Shown: positions 43,315 to 52,243 of the stretch, piece by piece
How positions within the stretch are numbered: position 1 is the stretch's first letter
How the letters are laid out: every line of letters starts with the position of its first letter
Origin: Bacteroidota bacterium
GTDB taxonomy: Bacteria; Bacteroidota; Bacteroidia; Bacteroidales; Lentimicrobiaceae
Length of the DNA: 64,000 bases
NCBI GenBank assembly: GCA_009773455.1
Contig: WSXU01000001.1
Coordinates: forward strand, 312,073 to 376,072
Direction of reading: 5' to 3'
The notes under the pieces: model-generated
Seen by the model: the letters and a program-made list of their open reading frames with translations, nothing else
What the model was told of the DNA's origin: nothing
Database searches by the model: none
Position numbers and translations under genes: made by a program

Positions 43315-45018
43315 CTATTTGCTGAAGTATTTATTAATCAGGGCCAGCAAAATCTCCTTTTTAATTGGTTTGGAAATATAATCGTTGCATCCTGCATTGA
43401 TCGATTTTTCGCGGTCACCTGTTAACCCGAAGGCAGTCTGGGATATGATGACCACCTTGTTATTGAACTGTCGTATCTGTCGGGTTGCTTCATATCCATT
43501 CAATAATGGAAGCTGAACATCCATCAGAATAAGATCCAGGTCGGGATTAATCCGGCTGGCTTCAACGGCTTCCAATCCGTCACCGGCTTTGATCAGCTCG
43601 CGGCACACATCGGCAACCACAATGGAAATAAGCTTTCCCGAGGTTTCATCATCGTCAACGATCAAAATTTTCAGTTTCAGACCTGGCTCTTCAGGACGCT
43701 GCTCAAGAACCTCTTTTCCGGTGATGGCTTTTTCTGTGATAAACGGATGGTAAGGAATGGTAAAGTAAAATACAGAACCCTTGCCCAACTGGCTCTCCAC
43801 CCAAATTTTTCCACCCAACATCTGGACATAGGCCTTTGATATGGACAATCCGAGTCCGGCCCCTTGATTGGCCTGAATATCGCTGATATCAGCCTGAACA
43901 AACCGCTCAAATATGGCCTGTTGCCTATCGGCCGGAATACCCATACCGGTATCCTTCACAAAGAACTCCAGCCAGGCGGCATTTTCGACTATTTTTTTAA
44001 CGTAACCAATTTCGATGGAACCCGCAGGTGTGTATTTTATTGCATTTTTAACCAGGTTGGTCAGTATGGCATATAGTTTTTCGTGGTCGGTCCGTACAAT
44101 GGCTTCCTTTGAGGGCAGCGGGATTTTCATCGAAATATCCAACCTTTTCTTTAATGCCTCGGGCTTAAAAAAAGTGTAGATGTATTCTATCTGCCCGTTC
44201 ACATTGGTCTCCCCGATGTCTATCTTCATCAGTCCAGCCTCAATTTTCGAAATATCAACGATATCATTGATGATATTCAGCATCCGGGCTCCGCTTTTCT
44301 CAATAATACCAATGTACTCCTGCTGTTGTGCGCCTGAAAGGCCGGGTTCCTTCAGCAGTGAAGCAAATCCGAGGATACCGTTCATCGGAGTCCTGATTTC
44401 ATGACTCATATTGGCCAGGAAGGCCGATTTAAGTTTATCGGCCTGTTGCGCCTTTTCCCTCTGGCTGATGTAAAATTTCATGGCCATATTCAGCAGCATG
44501 ATGCTAAGAAGCAGGTAAATCAGCATCCCGGTATAAACATCGAGCAGCCGGATTTCGCGGCTGGTGTATTCGCCGAAAAGGCCGGGATAGAAGTACTCGG
44601 CTAAAAACAATACAGAAACGTTCACAAAAACAAGCAGGGTGAAAAGGAACTTCTCAAGTTTCACAAAAAATATGATGATAAACGACTCAAGTACCACGAA
44701 AAGATAGAGTACCGGACCGTAAGAACCATAATTGATAAACCACTGTAAATTGAGCAGGGCAAGCGACAGGATTACCATCACATATTTCGAGAGGATAAAT
44801 TTCCGTTTGATCCTGCTGTAGAAATAGAGCCCTGAAAAGGTTACTGTGGGAATCAGTGTTGAAATGATTAAATACCAGCCAAGCTGTAAAACAATGTTAA
44901 TCAGCGTTCCCACAAATCCAACAGCAGCAATCAGGAGGCACAAGGCCAGAATCAGGTAGTTGTTGAACCCGATTTCATCGGCCTCAATAAATAAATACTT
45001 TTTGATTTTTCCCCACAT
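43315..45018 (-). CDS. Hybrid sensor histidine kinase/response regulator
   Basis: A 567-residue membrane protein. Residues 1-175 contain about six membrane helices with little outside sequence (NYLILALCLLIAAVGFVGTL; VLFLAEYFYPGLFGEY between helices). A HisKA domain follows (His in FLANMSHEIRTPMNG), the ATPase domain (LYAILTNLVKNAIKYTP; FVKDTGMGIP; GAGLGLSI) and a C-terminal receiver (ILIVDDD; Asp in LILMDVQLPLLNGYE; YISKPIKKEI). With no DNA-binding output, it may pass phosphate to a separate protein. The signal is unknown. Monocistronic. Confidence 0.93.
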   Translation of the reverse strand: MWGKIKKYLFIEADEIGFNNYLILALCLLIAAVGFVGTLINIVLQLGWYLIISTLIPTVTFSGLYFYSRIKRKFILSKYVMVILSLALLNLQWFINYGSYGPVLYLFVVLESFIIIFFVKLEKFLFTLLVFVNVSVLFLAEYFYPGLFGEYTSREIRLLDVYTGMLIYLLLSIMLLNMAMKFYISQREKAQQADKLKSAFLANMSHEIRTPMNGILGFASLLKEPGLSGAQQQEYIGIIEKSGARMLNIINDIVDISKIEAGLMKIDIGETNVNGQIEYIYTFFKPEALKKRLDISMKIPLPSKEAIVRTDHEKLYAILTNLVKNAIKYTPAGSIEIGYVKKIVENAAWLEFFVKDTGMGIPADRQQAIFERFVQADISDIQANQGAGLGLSISKAYVQMLGGKIWVESQLGKGSVFYFTIPYHPFITEKAITGKEVLEQRPEEPGLKLKILIVDDDETSGKLISIVVADVCRELIKAGDGLEAVEASRINPDLDLILMDVQLPLLNGYEATRQIRQFNNKVVIISQTAFGLTGDREKSINAGCNDYISKPIKKEILLALINKYFSK

Positions 45019-45434
45019 AGCATTTCCGCTTTACATCACCACTGAAACTGTTTCACTTTTCGCTTGCGGACTTCATCTGATTAATCGGTTACTGGGTTAA
45101 TTGTAACCAAATGTTATGCAACTATCTGACAAACTGATCAAATATAGGATTTTTCAGGATACCTGAAACCCAAAATCCAAAAGGAATAGAAAAAATACTG
45201 GCTTACTATAATCCATTAAACCCTTCGGTCTAACACAAACAGGCAGGCAGAAATGCTACTATAGCAGCAAAAGACAAATTTGTATCTTTTTCCCGGTACG
45301 TTTCGGTAAAAGTCAGGATAGCTTTTAACCAACATGTGCTCATTGCTTCACCTGAAAGGAGGTTGGATTTTCAAAGGCTGGACTTATTGTGGAAATAGGA
45401 CTGTATTCTGGTGAATTGTCCTGGATCATCCCCC
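45019..45434. other. 416-bp gap, no gene recognised
   Basis: Nothing coding is supported. It holds a bulged hairpin at 45147-45178 (outer GGATTTT / AAAATCC, inner TCAGG / CCTGA), which could be a transcription end signal, and a small TGCTA/TAGCA palindrome near 45254. The upstream region of the kinase at 45018 is AT-rich around 45100-45240. Confidence 0.5.
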
Positions 45435-47399
45435 CTATCCGAAAACCAGTCGTTCACCCTGTTTGATAAACTCCCTGAGCTGCCCTTTCACCTCTTTCTC
45501 ACTCAACATTCTCCCTGAAACTCCGGCCTGATCCGGCAGACAGTCGTCTGGTCTCCCTTTTGCTTTCGCTGTAATCCGCTTCAACTCAGCCACCAGCGTT
45601 TCAACATCGGCTTCGTTGTTTTGTATTCCGAAGCTGGCACGGATAATGCCCTGAAGGTTAAGAACAGGAACCAGTTTCACGATCAACCGCTGGAATTTTT
45701 CCTGGAAAGGAGTAAAACCACTGAGCTGTTTTATGATCAGGTGCGAACACAGGCAGCCAAAGCGTACACCCATACCGCCCGACAAAGCCAGTTTCCGGGC
45801 AACCGTGGCAGGCATCATCGATTTTACACTGAAGCCGATCACCCCGGTTTTCCCAACCTGTCCATCCGGATTTGCAGACAACATCCCGTGTAATTGAATT
45901 GCAGGAATACCGGAGATCTCTTTCAGCGCCTGGTTGGTGAGGCTTCGCTCCTCCATTTCAATCAGATCAAAGCCAATCCGTTGAAGCAGCAACATTGCTT
46001 TTCCCATGGCCGCTATTCCACCGGGGTTGGCTTCACCTGAAGCATTGATCCGGTCCGTTTCGGTTTCATCAAAATGCAGCAGACCCCGGCGGGCAACAAG
46101 CACACCCGTCCCAAAAGGGGCATACATCTTATGGGCCGACAAGGCAAGCAGATCAATGCCGGTAGCAACCATACTGATCTTCCGGTGGGCAGCCAGCTGT
46201 GCGGCATCCACCATCAGCAAAGCGCCATGGCGATGAACCAGATTGCTGATGGCCTGAAGGTCATTGCAGGTACCCAACACATTGGATGCTCCACTCACCG
46301 TCACCAGTCTGATCCTCTTTCGTCCGTGCAGCCCCTTTTCATTGTAGTCCGAGAGATGTGAATCCAATCTGCTCAGGTCAAGAATGCCATCGTTGCCCGC
46401 CTCCAGCCTGATTACGCTATGCCCGGGCACCATTCGCCAGGGGAGATCGTTCGATGAATGTTCAAGCACAGTGGTCAGGATTACAGGATCTATATCCCCG
46501 GCAGGCTGATTTCCAAGTCCGGCAGCAGCCAGATTGATAGACTCCGTGGTATTGGAGGTGAAAAGGATTTCGAAATCTGATGACGGGGCACCGAGAAAGC
46601 CGGCACAAACCTGACGAACTTCATCAGCCATCACTTTTGCAGCCCGGGCATCCTGCCGCAACGACAGACGGAATGCCTCCCAGCAAGGCCTGAACGCCGG
46701 GGTACTGGCACTGCTGTCGAGGTTGATGAAGGGCCGGAGGCCTGTGGTCGTCGGCACCTGCACATTTAAGCCAACCATAGTCTCACGGAGAGCCTTCAGC
46801 AGCCCGGCTCCTTCCAGACCGGAAAACTCACCGGAATAGAGGATTTCACGCGGTTCGGGACCTTCTTTAAGGCAGGCAGAAAAAACATCCCTGCCATAGC
46901 GCTTCATCAGCTGAAGCGCCCTGGCAAAGGCGATAACGTTGATGATGGCAGGGGTGCCAGCTTCAAACCGGTCGGGCTGGCCGGCCCATATTACCCAATC
47001 GGCCCCATATAATTTGGTGGTACCACCGCCGGTTTCGAAAGGCACGCCTTCGGGCAGGGCAGCCTTTTCAGCAATGACGGCATCCACACCCAGTGAAAGT
47101 CCTGTCTCCCGGCCTGAAAGTATCTGGTAACTTCCCGGTTTCAGCATCCCTGAAAAAACTTCAGCGCGTCGGGGCGAAAGGAAGATTACCTGGTACCTGT
47201 TTTTCTCCAGTCCCAGGAATTCAAGCACAATTTCCCTGGCTTTTTCGTAAAGATGGGTTGATACTTTTGAGAAATGGCCGCTGCCGCGGTGTACGTTTGA
47301 GTAGCGTTCAAGGGCGGCATGGATGCTTTTTTCAAGTTGGGAAAAGGCCTGTCCGCCGTTTCCTGATGGGTTGATGCCGGTTGTGTTTGATTGGTTCAT
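45435..47399 (-). CDS. Tandem class V aminotransferase (cysteine desulfurase-like) with a degenerate N-terminal copy
   Basis: A 654-residue protein. From about residue 220 it is a complete class V PLP enzyme: NLDSSASTPAF, SNTTESINLAA, VLEHSSNDLPW, MVDAAQLAAH, the PLP lysine in LSAHKMYAPFG (near 421), and GVRFGCLCSH near the C-terminus. Residues about 20-205 look like a second, shrunken copy: YSNVHRGSGHFSKVSTHLYE (family N-terminus), FETGGGTTKL and DRFEAGTPAIINVIAFARAL (family C-terminal half). This copy lacks the middle part with the lysine. The intact half could be a cysteine desulfurase/selenocysteine-lyase-like enzyme. The first half may serve dimer contacts. Confidence 0.85.
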   Translation of the reverse strand: MNQSNTTGINPSGNGGQAFSQLEKSIHAALERYSNVHRGSGHFSKVSTHLYEKAREIVLEFLGLEKNRYQVIFLSPRRAEVFSGMLKPGSYQILSGRETGLSLGVDAVIAEKAALPEGVPFETGGGTTKLYGADWVIWAGQPDRFEAGTPAIINVIAFARALQLMKRYGRDVFSACLKEGPEPREILYSGEFSGLEGAGLLKALRETMVGLNVQVPTTTGLRPFINLDSSASTPAFRPCWEAFRLSLRQDARAAKVMADEVRQVCAGFLGAPSSDFEILFTSNTTESINLAAAGLGNQPAGDIDPVILTTVLEHSSNDLPWRMVPGHSVIRLEAGNDGILDLSRLDSHLSDYNEKGLHGRKRIRLVTVSGASNVLGTCNDLQAISNLVHRHGALLMVDAAQLAAHRKISMVATGIDLLALSAHKMYAPFGTGVLVARRGLLHFDETETDRINASGEANPGGIAAMGKAMLLLQRIGFDLIEMEERSLTNQALKEISGIPAIQLHGMLSANPDGQVGKTGVIGFSVKSMMPATVARKLALSGGMGVRFGCLCSHLIIKQLSGFTPFQEKFQRLIVKLVPVLNLQGIIRASFGIQNNEADVETLVAELKRITAKAKGRPDDCLPDQAGVSGRMLSEKEVKGQLREFIKQGERLVFG

Positions 47400-47940
47400 A
47401 TTTTATGCTTTTTTAGTTCAAATCTGGCTGGAAAAATTAGAACCGTAATTGTATCCCCCTTGTAACCCGCTTTGTTCAAGGGGGGACAATCACTTTTAAG
47501 ATTACTTATGCTTTGTGATTTCAATTTCAAATTTTGTTGGAATCTTATTTTAGGAACATTAAATTAAAACTCTCCACCAATCCCGAGCTAATTACTTAAT
47601 ATCAAACTGTTGTGTATTTCTTTATCCTTGTTCTTTTTGCAAGATCAAAAAGAACCAAAAAATCTCGGCTTACTAAAAATGGCTAAAAACAAGCGAGCGA
47701 TTTTGGCTGGAAGAAATGAGGTTGAACCTTTGTATCTCTTCTTTATACCGTTGTACACTAATCACTTGAGCTTTTCTACACATTATCGGTTGCATTTCTT
47801 CTTTATTTGTCCGCTGCTTGTTTTTTTTACGCCATTTTTAGAATGCCGGTCCTTTACCCTTAATCTCAGCTAATTCTCCTTCAGTTAGGTAGATCATAAA
47901 TGCGTCTGATATCTAAAGAAAGAAAGGTTTGTAATTGATT
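47400..47940. other. 541-bp gap with a C-rich hairpin and a degenerate ORF-like stretch
   Basis: CCCCCTTG (47455-47462) and CAAGGGGG (47477-47484) form a perfect 8-bp stem. The AT-rich stretch 47610-47873 can be read as an 87-codon frame (LFFLQDQKEPKNLG...), but its composition is low-complexity, it has no domain, and similar non-coding frames recur in Bacteroidota intergenic DNA in my recollection. I treat it as a repeat-derived remnant, not a gene. Confidence 0.45.
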
Positions 47941-48186
47941 TCATTTTTCCCGTGACTTCTTTTCCATTTCGGGTGGCAGTTCAAAGGAGAACACCTCATC
48001 CAGTGGAACCTTGAAGACCAGGGCGATCCTGAAGGCCAGTTCGAGCGTCGGGAAGTACTTGCCGTTTTCGATGGCGACAATGGTCTGGCGCGAAACACCG
48101 GTTTTATCGGCCAGTTCCTGCTGGGTCATTTCATTGGCGAAAAACCGCAGCCTGCGGATGTTGTTGCTGATGATTGCCTTACCCAT
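47941..48186 (-). CDS. XRE-family helix-turn-helix regulator
   Basis: An 81-residue DNA-binding protein that is almost only a Cro/CI-type HTH (IRRLRFFANEMTQQELADKT, GVSRQTIVAIENGKYFPTLE). It starts 1 bp after the membrane protein stop, so the two are co-transcribed from the promoter at 48682-48711. Two 13-bp direct repeats over that promoter are the probable binding sites, implying autoregulation. Small XRE regulators paired with a multi-helix membrane protein are common. No toxin partner was seen. Confidence 0.92.
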   Translation of the reverse strand: MGKAIISNNIRRLRFFANEMTQQELADKTGVSRQTIVAIENGKYFPTLELAFRIALVFKVPLDEVFSFELPPEMEKKSREK

Positions 48187-48187
48187 A

Positions 48188-48634
48188 TCAGACTCCCTTT
48201 CTGTAATACCACAACCTCAATAACTCATTTACCACACTTGCCACAAAGCCGGAGGCTATCAGCACGAAAATCATGATCCGGGTGTGCATGCCCATGGCCA
48301 GGCAACCCATGGCCAACATAAACCCCAGGATAAAAATATAGTGGGAGATCTTGATGGATTTCAACTCAATCAGCTTATCCCGCTCATCATCAATGGGGTC
48401 AATATCGTCATGACCAGCCATTTTAAATGCGATGGCCAGTACAATCTGGATGACGATCTGTGCCCCTATGGCTACCGGTATCATAATCAGAAACGCCTTG
48501 CCCAGAAACCTCATGTCGTTCAGCAGTGCGGGGTTTCCTTCAATGAAATTGTAATATACATACAACCAATAGAATGCCATAATCAGCACCGAGCTGATCA
48601 GCGAAACGAGTATTCTTTTTTCTTTCAGATCCAT
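48188..48634 (-). CDS. Four-helix membrane protein paired with an XRE regulator
   Basis: A 148-residue inner membrane protein with four helices (LVSLISSVLIMAFYWLYVYY; AFLIMIPVAIGAQIVIQIVL; ISHYIFILGFMLAMGCLAMG; IMIFVLIASGFVASVVNELL) and a cytoplasmic loop DPIDDERDKLIELKSIKISH between helices 2 and 3. The ATG at 48634 is preferred over one 16 codons upstream because that stretch holds the leader. I do not know the exact family. DERDKLI-type loops recur in membrane proteins linked to XRE regulators. Its role is unknown. Confidence 0.82.
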   Translation of the reverse strand: MDLKEKRILVSLISSVLIMAFYWLYVYYNFIEGNPALLNDMRFLGKAFLIMIPVAIGAQIVIQIVLAIAFKMAGHDDIDPIDDERDKLIELKSIKISHYIFILGFMLAMGCLAMGMHTRIMIFVLIASGFVASVVNELLRLWYYRKGV

Positions 48635-48681
48635 ATTTCCTCTTTTAAAAATCGATGTTTTAAGGTCAATTAATTTCGACA

Positions 48682-48720
48682 CAAAGTTAAGTATTTTTAT
48701 CTTAATGTCAAGTATTTTTT
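48682..48720 (-). promoter_or_regulatory. Promoter with overlapping 13-bp direct repeats (XRE operator)
   Basis: Minus strand: CTTG (-33), 19 nt, TAACTTTG (-7; 48689-48682), a full Bacteroidota promoter. GTTAAGTATTTTT (48686-48698) and GTCAAGTATTTTT (48707-48719) are direct repeats with one mismatch, 21 bp apart, i.e. on the same helix face, one over each box. They are the probable XRE binding sites. Confidence 0.75.
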
Positions 48721-48815
48721 ACATTTAATTTTTAATATTTTCTAAAGCATTGAATTTCTGATATATGATAATGGTTGAAATCACCTTAAAAGGTTGGTTG
48801 ATATTTTACCCGAAA

Positions 48816-48899
48816 GGTTGGCCCGCATCTTACCCGCCAAAGGCGGGGAGCCCCTTTGATGCGAGCCCCTGAAACAGCACAAATAACAGGAGGGTGAAC
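48816..48899. repeat. Structured repeat, copy 1
   Basis: GGCCCGCATC (48820-48829) pairs with GATGCGAGCC (48858-48867) with one mismatch. The inner stem is CCCGCC-AAA-GGCGGG (48833-48847). A conserved tail (TGAAACAGC...) follows. The second copy at 50681 is in the same orientation with compensatory changes in the inner stem. A 23-bp imperfect duplication (AAGGTTGG...TTACCCG) leads into this copy from about 48790. Confidence 0.75.
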
Positions 48900-48988
48900 T
48901 TTTCAGATTTATGATTTATCCTGAAACCGGATTTATACTATCTTGGTTACTTCAAATTTTATCGCAGCCAATTTTAAAAACCTCTATT

Positions 48989-50059
48989 ATGAAAAAAAAT
49001 ATAAAATCTGACCCAACCCCTGTCTGTGGGCAGATGGTTTCCCGGATGTTCCTGTTGTTGCTGCTTTTACTTTCCGGCCCGGGACTTTTTTCCCAGGATA
49101 CCTTCTCTATTGTTGCCATCGATTCCATTACCGGGGAAATCGGCAGTGCCGGCGCCTCCTGTGTGGGATCAAGTTCAGGCTATCCGCACGGAGCGCAGAT
49201 TCTGAGCGATGTGATTCCCGGCATCGGGGCCATTCATACCCAGGCTTCCTGGCATGCCACCAATCAGCAGCGGGCCCACGACTGGATGATGCAGGGTTTA
49301 TCCCCACAGGAGATTATTGATTTACTTGTGGCCAATGATGTGGGCAATAACCCGACCATCCGCCAGTACGGTATTGTCGACTATAACAGCGGGCATCCCC
49401 GGAGTGCGGCCTACACCGGCGTGAACTGCATGGACTATAAGAACCATGTAGCGCACCTGAATTATTCCATCCAGGGGAATATTTTAATGGGACAGGAAAT
49501 CCTGGATTCCATGGAATCGCGCTTCCTTAATACCGGTGGAACGCTCGCCGACCGGCTGATGGCAGCGCTCCAGGGAGCAAAGGTTATAGGAGCTGACACC
49601 CGCTGCGGCATCCACAACACCTCCTCACAATCGTCCTTTCTGCGGGTGGCCCGGATGAACAACCAGCCCGATTCCCTTTACCTGGATCTGTATATGTCTT
49701 ACCCTTACAATCTCACAGGAATTTACCCGGTCGACCCGATCGATTCGCTCCAGACACTCTATGACGCGTGGAAAGTATATGTAAATGTCATTGATAATCC
49801 CGGTGGTTTTAATCCCTGTTTAAAGGTCTTCACCGAATCGTCAGGGACAACTACCTTCGACTTCGGTCTTTGTCATAACTATCCGGGTTCCCGGGTTGAG
49901 ATTTACGACATTACCGGTCGCCGGATCACCGGGTTTGAAGTGAACAGTCCGCTGGAGGGGATACAGCTAAAAAACCATGGTATTCTTATCTACAGAATAC
50001 TGGATAAGGAAAACCGGCAGATGGCGGAAGGGAAATTTATTCTGCCTGAGCACAGATAA
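48989..50059 (+). CDS. DUF1028 protein with signal peptide and T9SS-type tail
   Basis: A 356-residue exported protein. The ATG at 48989 is followed by a basic stretch and a hydrophobic core (FLLLLLLLSGPGLFSQ). Residues about 45-265 match DUF1028 (DTFSIVAIDSITGEIGSAGA; GIGAIHTQASWHATNQQRAH; RQYGIVDYNSG; FLNTGGTLADRLMAALQGAK; DTRCG), a family with an N-terminal-nucleophile-hydrolase-like fold and unknown substrate. The end (SRVEIYDITGRRITGFEV ... HGILIYRIL) is a T9SS type A sorting-like domain. It is flanked by two copies of a structured repeat. Confidence 0.85.
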   Translation: MKKNIKSDPTPVCGQMVSRMFLLLLLLLSGPGLFSQDTFSIVAIDSITGEIGSAGASCVGSSSGYPHGAQILSDVIPGIGAIHTQASWHATNQQRAHDWMMQGLSPQEIIDLLVANDVGNNPTIRQYGIVDYNSGHPRSAAYTGVNCMDYKNHVAHLNYSIQGNILMGQEILDSMESRFLNTGGTLADRLMAALQGAKVIGADTRCGIHNTSSQSSFLRVARMNNQPDSLYLDLYMSYPYNLTGIYPVDPIDSLQTLYDAWKVYVNVIDNPGGFNPCLKVFTESSGTTTFDFGLCHNYPGSRVEIYDITGRRITGFEVNSPLEGIQLKNHGILIYRILDKENRQMAEGKFILPEHR

Positions 50060-50393
50060 AAAACATAATTATTCCAAAGCGTTTCAGGTATTGTGTTTCT
50101 GCTCTGCAAGAACCGGTAGCATTCATCCGGAGCTACCCATTTGCATTCCAGCATCATGATTCCCTGGTTTTTCCGAAAACTTCAGGCTGGCTTAATCCGC
50201 CCTTGCCATCCGGCATGTACCCAAAGTTCTGAAATATAAATCGTCACGGCAGGTTGTTGCAATCAAAGACCTTTGCTTTCATTTTCAACCATTTCCCTAT
50301 TCAGGGGAATGTGTGAAACATGTAAGCAATTCTTTAAACTGTGTAATGATTCCTGTATTCAAGCACGCGAACTTTGTTTCAATATAAAAGGGT
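50060..50393. other. 334-bp gap with a short hairpin
   Basis: GGTAGC / GCTACC around 50110-50135 may form the end of the DUF1028 transcript. No gene or clear promoter box was found before the small lipoprotein at 50394. Confidence 0.4.
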
Positions 50394-50582
50394 ATGAAAA
50401 AAGTCAGGTTGTTTTTCTCTGTTTCATTGATATTGTTATATCTGCTTGGGTTTTCATCCTGCATAGTTGCTACCGGGGGATCTAAATCCAATGGAACCCC
50501 GAAAGGATGGTACAAGAATTCAAATAACCCTCATCATCCTCATTCCACAAACCCTGGAAAAGGGCATGGTAAACATAAATAA
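50394..50582 (+). CDS. Small basic, His/Pro-rich lipoprotein
   Basis: A 62-residue lipoprotein: signal sequence with lipobox LGFSSC, then a short polar tail (GTPKGWYKNSNNPHHPHSTN, PGKGHGKHK). Small lipoproteins with a similar GTPKGWYKN...NPxHP tail occur in Bacteroidota and are often named without evidence. No function is known. It lies between the DUF1028 gene and repeat copy 2. Confidence 0.7.
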   Translation: MKKVRLFFSVSLILLYLLGFSSCIVATGGSKSNGTPKGWYKNSNNPHHPHSTNPGKGHGKHK

Positions 50583-50680
50583 AGGAACCATTATGAAAAC
50601 CGAAAAAATCTCCGGAAAGAATACCGGCCTTGTTTACAGGAAAGATGGGAAAACTCCCGACCTGAGACACAAAAGTTTTT

Positions 50681-50766
50681 AGGTTGGCCCGCATCTTATC
50701 TGCCAAAGGCAGACAAGCCCTTTGATGCGAGCCTGAAACAGCAACAATAAAAGGCAGGCGGACTTT
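50681..50766. repeat. Structured repeat, copy 2
   Basis: GGCCCGCATC (50686-50695) and GATGCGAGCC (50724-50733) are identical to copy 1. The inner stem is TCTGCC-AAA-GGCAGA (50699-50713), versus CCCGCC-AAA-GGCGGG in copy 1: every change on one arm is matched on the other. The rest of the 50583-50929 gap has no gene. Confidence 0.75.
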
Positions 50767-50929
50767 GTATTCAGAACGGAATTTCCTGTTGCGGGGCCTG
50801 GCTTTATCCGGGTTGCATAACTCTGATCCGGATACCAATTTCTCTCCGCCTCTCTCCACCTCCTGACAGATTTGCAACCCGGGCTCTTCAAAGGAGTAAC
50901 TCTACGCTGATGCGCAATTCATTCTCCGG

Positions 50930-52243
50930 TCAATGGATGACAAACCACCGTCCCCATGAGAGTATAGTATTGCCAGAATACAAACCAACGAGATAACTGC
51001 CATTACGAAAGCAGGATGCATCCAGGTAGCTATAATCCTGTTCACGAACGGGAAAACAAACCACTTCCCTGCCTGTCATGTCAGAAATCCGGATTTCGTG
51101 GTTATTGAAATCCAGCCCTTCCGGAAGCTTAAGGACGGTTTGGCCGGAAGATGGATTCGGAATGATGGCCAGTTTCTGCTGTTGTCCGGCGGGCAATTCT
51201 CCAGTATTGAGTACCCAGCTGAATTTGTAAATCTCGTTTGTGCCGGATTCTCCGCCTCCGAGCCATCCGGTTGCCACATCATAAAATTCAACGGCCCCGT
51301 TTGAAAGGATAGCGGATTCAAGCACCGTAAGCGTATTGAACATATCCGGTGTGAAATAAACCCGCATTCCGGTTTTATAGGCTGTGACCACAAAGCCTCC
51401 ATCCCATCCCGGCACACGGCACATATCCTGAATAATGTAACCAACCGGGAACGATACCGTATTCCATGTGATGCCACCATCGGTCGTAACGACAAGGGGG
51501 TCGGGATTCGAACTTCTTCTCCAGATGGCCCCTTCCTGCGCTGATGAAAAACACACCCCAAGATCCTGATTCCCGCCGGAAAACAGTTGTGTGACCTCCC
51601 AGGTCTGGCCCCGGTTGACCGAGCGGAAACACCTTGCCTTGCTGGTGGTAAACCAGACGGAGTTACCCATAGCGGAATAACTGTGATTCAACCCCATTTC
51701 ACCCGGCAGGATAGCAGGAATAGCGGAGGAGGGAATCCTGGTCCAGTTAGCCCCGGCATCATCTGTAAGTTGTATTTCAAAGTATCCGTCCGTCGGGTCG
51801 CCAACGGCAATCCCTGTATCTGCGCTGAAGGCGTGATAGAAGTTGATAAAGCTACCGGTGAATTGTGTCGTAATCATGTTTGACCAGGAGGTGCCACCGT
51901 TTGTGGTTTTCCAGACAGATGGGTCAGTGTTTCCAGACATATCAGCGAATACAAAGAAACAGGTATTGATATCCCACCCGCAAACCGACACGCAACCCGG
52001 ATTGCCCGGGGCAGGGATGGTATCAAAGATCCAGGTATCACCTCCGTCGGTCGTTTTAACCGAAAAGGCGCAGGGTAACCCGCTCTCGTGGAATGTCCCG
52101 ACCCACAAATGATCTGGATCTATAATGGAGTAGTAAAATGGCCAGTAACCTGTACCGGGGTAATTCAATGGCTGTGGCACAAACTGACACTGACCGGACA
52201 ATGCCATGCAGAAAAGCATGCAGGAAAAAATCAACTGTTTCAT
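50930..52243 (-). CDS. BNR/Asp-box secreted protein with T9SS sorting domain
   Basis: A 437-residue exported protein with signal peptide MKQLIFSCMLFCMALSGQCQ. It has five Asp-box-like motifs (TTDGGDTWIF, TTNGGTSWSN, TDDAGANWTR, SVNRGQTWEV, TTDGGITWNT), indicating a sialidase-type or VPS10-like beta propeller. The catalytic residues of true sialidases are not evident. The last 80 residues (AIIPNPSSGQTVLKLPEG ... ISDMTGREVVCF ... GSYLVGLY) are a T9SS type A domain. It is probably a surface or released binding protein. Confidence 0.85.
   Translation of the reverse strand: MKQLIFSCMLFCMALSGQCQFVPQPLNYPGTGYWPFYYSIIDPDHLWVGTFHESGLPCAFSVKTTDGGDTWIFDTIPAPGNPGCVSVCGWDINTCFFVFADMSGNTDPSVWKTTNGGTSWSNMITTQFTGSFINFYHAFSADTGIAVGDPTDGYFEIQLTDDAGANWTRIPSSAIPAILPGEMGLNHSYSAMGNSVWFTTSKARCFRSVNRGQTWEVTQLFSGGNQDLGVCFSSAQEGAIWRRSSNPDPLVVTTDGGITWNTVSFPVGYIIQDMCRVPGWDGGFVVTAYKTGMRVYFTPDMFNTLTVLESAILSNGAVEFYDVATGWLGGGESGTNEIYKFSWVLNTGELPAGQQQKLAIIPNPSSGQTVLKLPEGLDFNNHEIRISDMTGREVVCFPVREQDYSYLDASCFRNGSYLVGLYSGNTILSWGRWFVIH

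Noticed and set aside
47610-47873. 87-codon frame in the gap after the aminotransferase gene
   Set aside because: Low-complexity, no domain, no promoter or partner, and similar non-coding frames are remembered from other Bacteroidota intergenic regions. Listed only as gap content.
47941-48634. Toxin-antitoxin system
   Set aside because: The XRE protein could be an antitoxin, but the partner is a four-helix membrane protein without toxin features. A regulator-membrane protein pair is the simpler reading.
48816-50766. Composite transposon made of two insertion sequences
   Set aside because: The flanking repeats are about 85 bp and encode no transposase. A cassette remains possible, but no target-site duplication was found.
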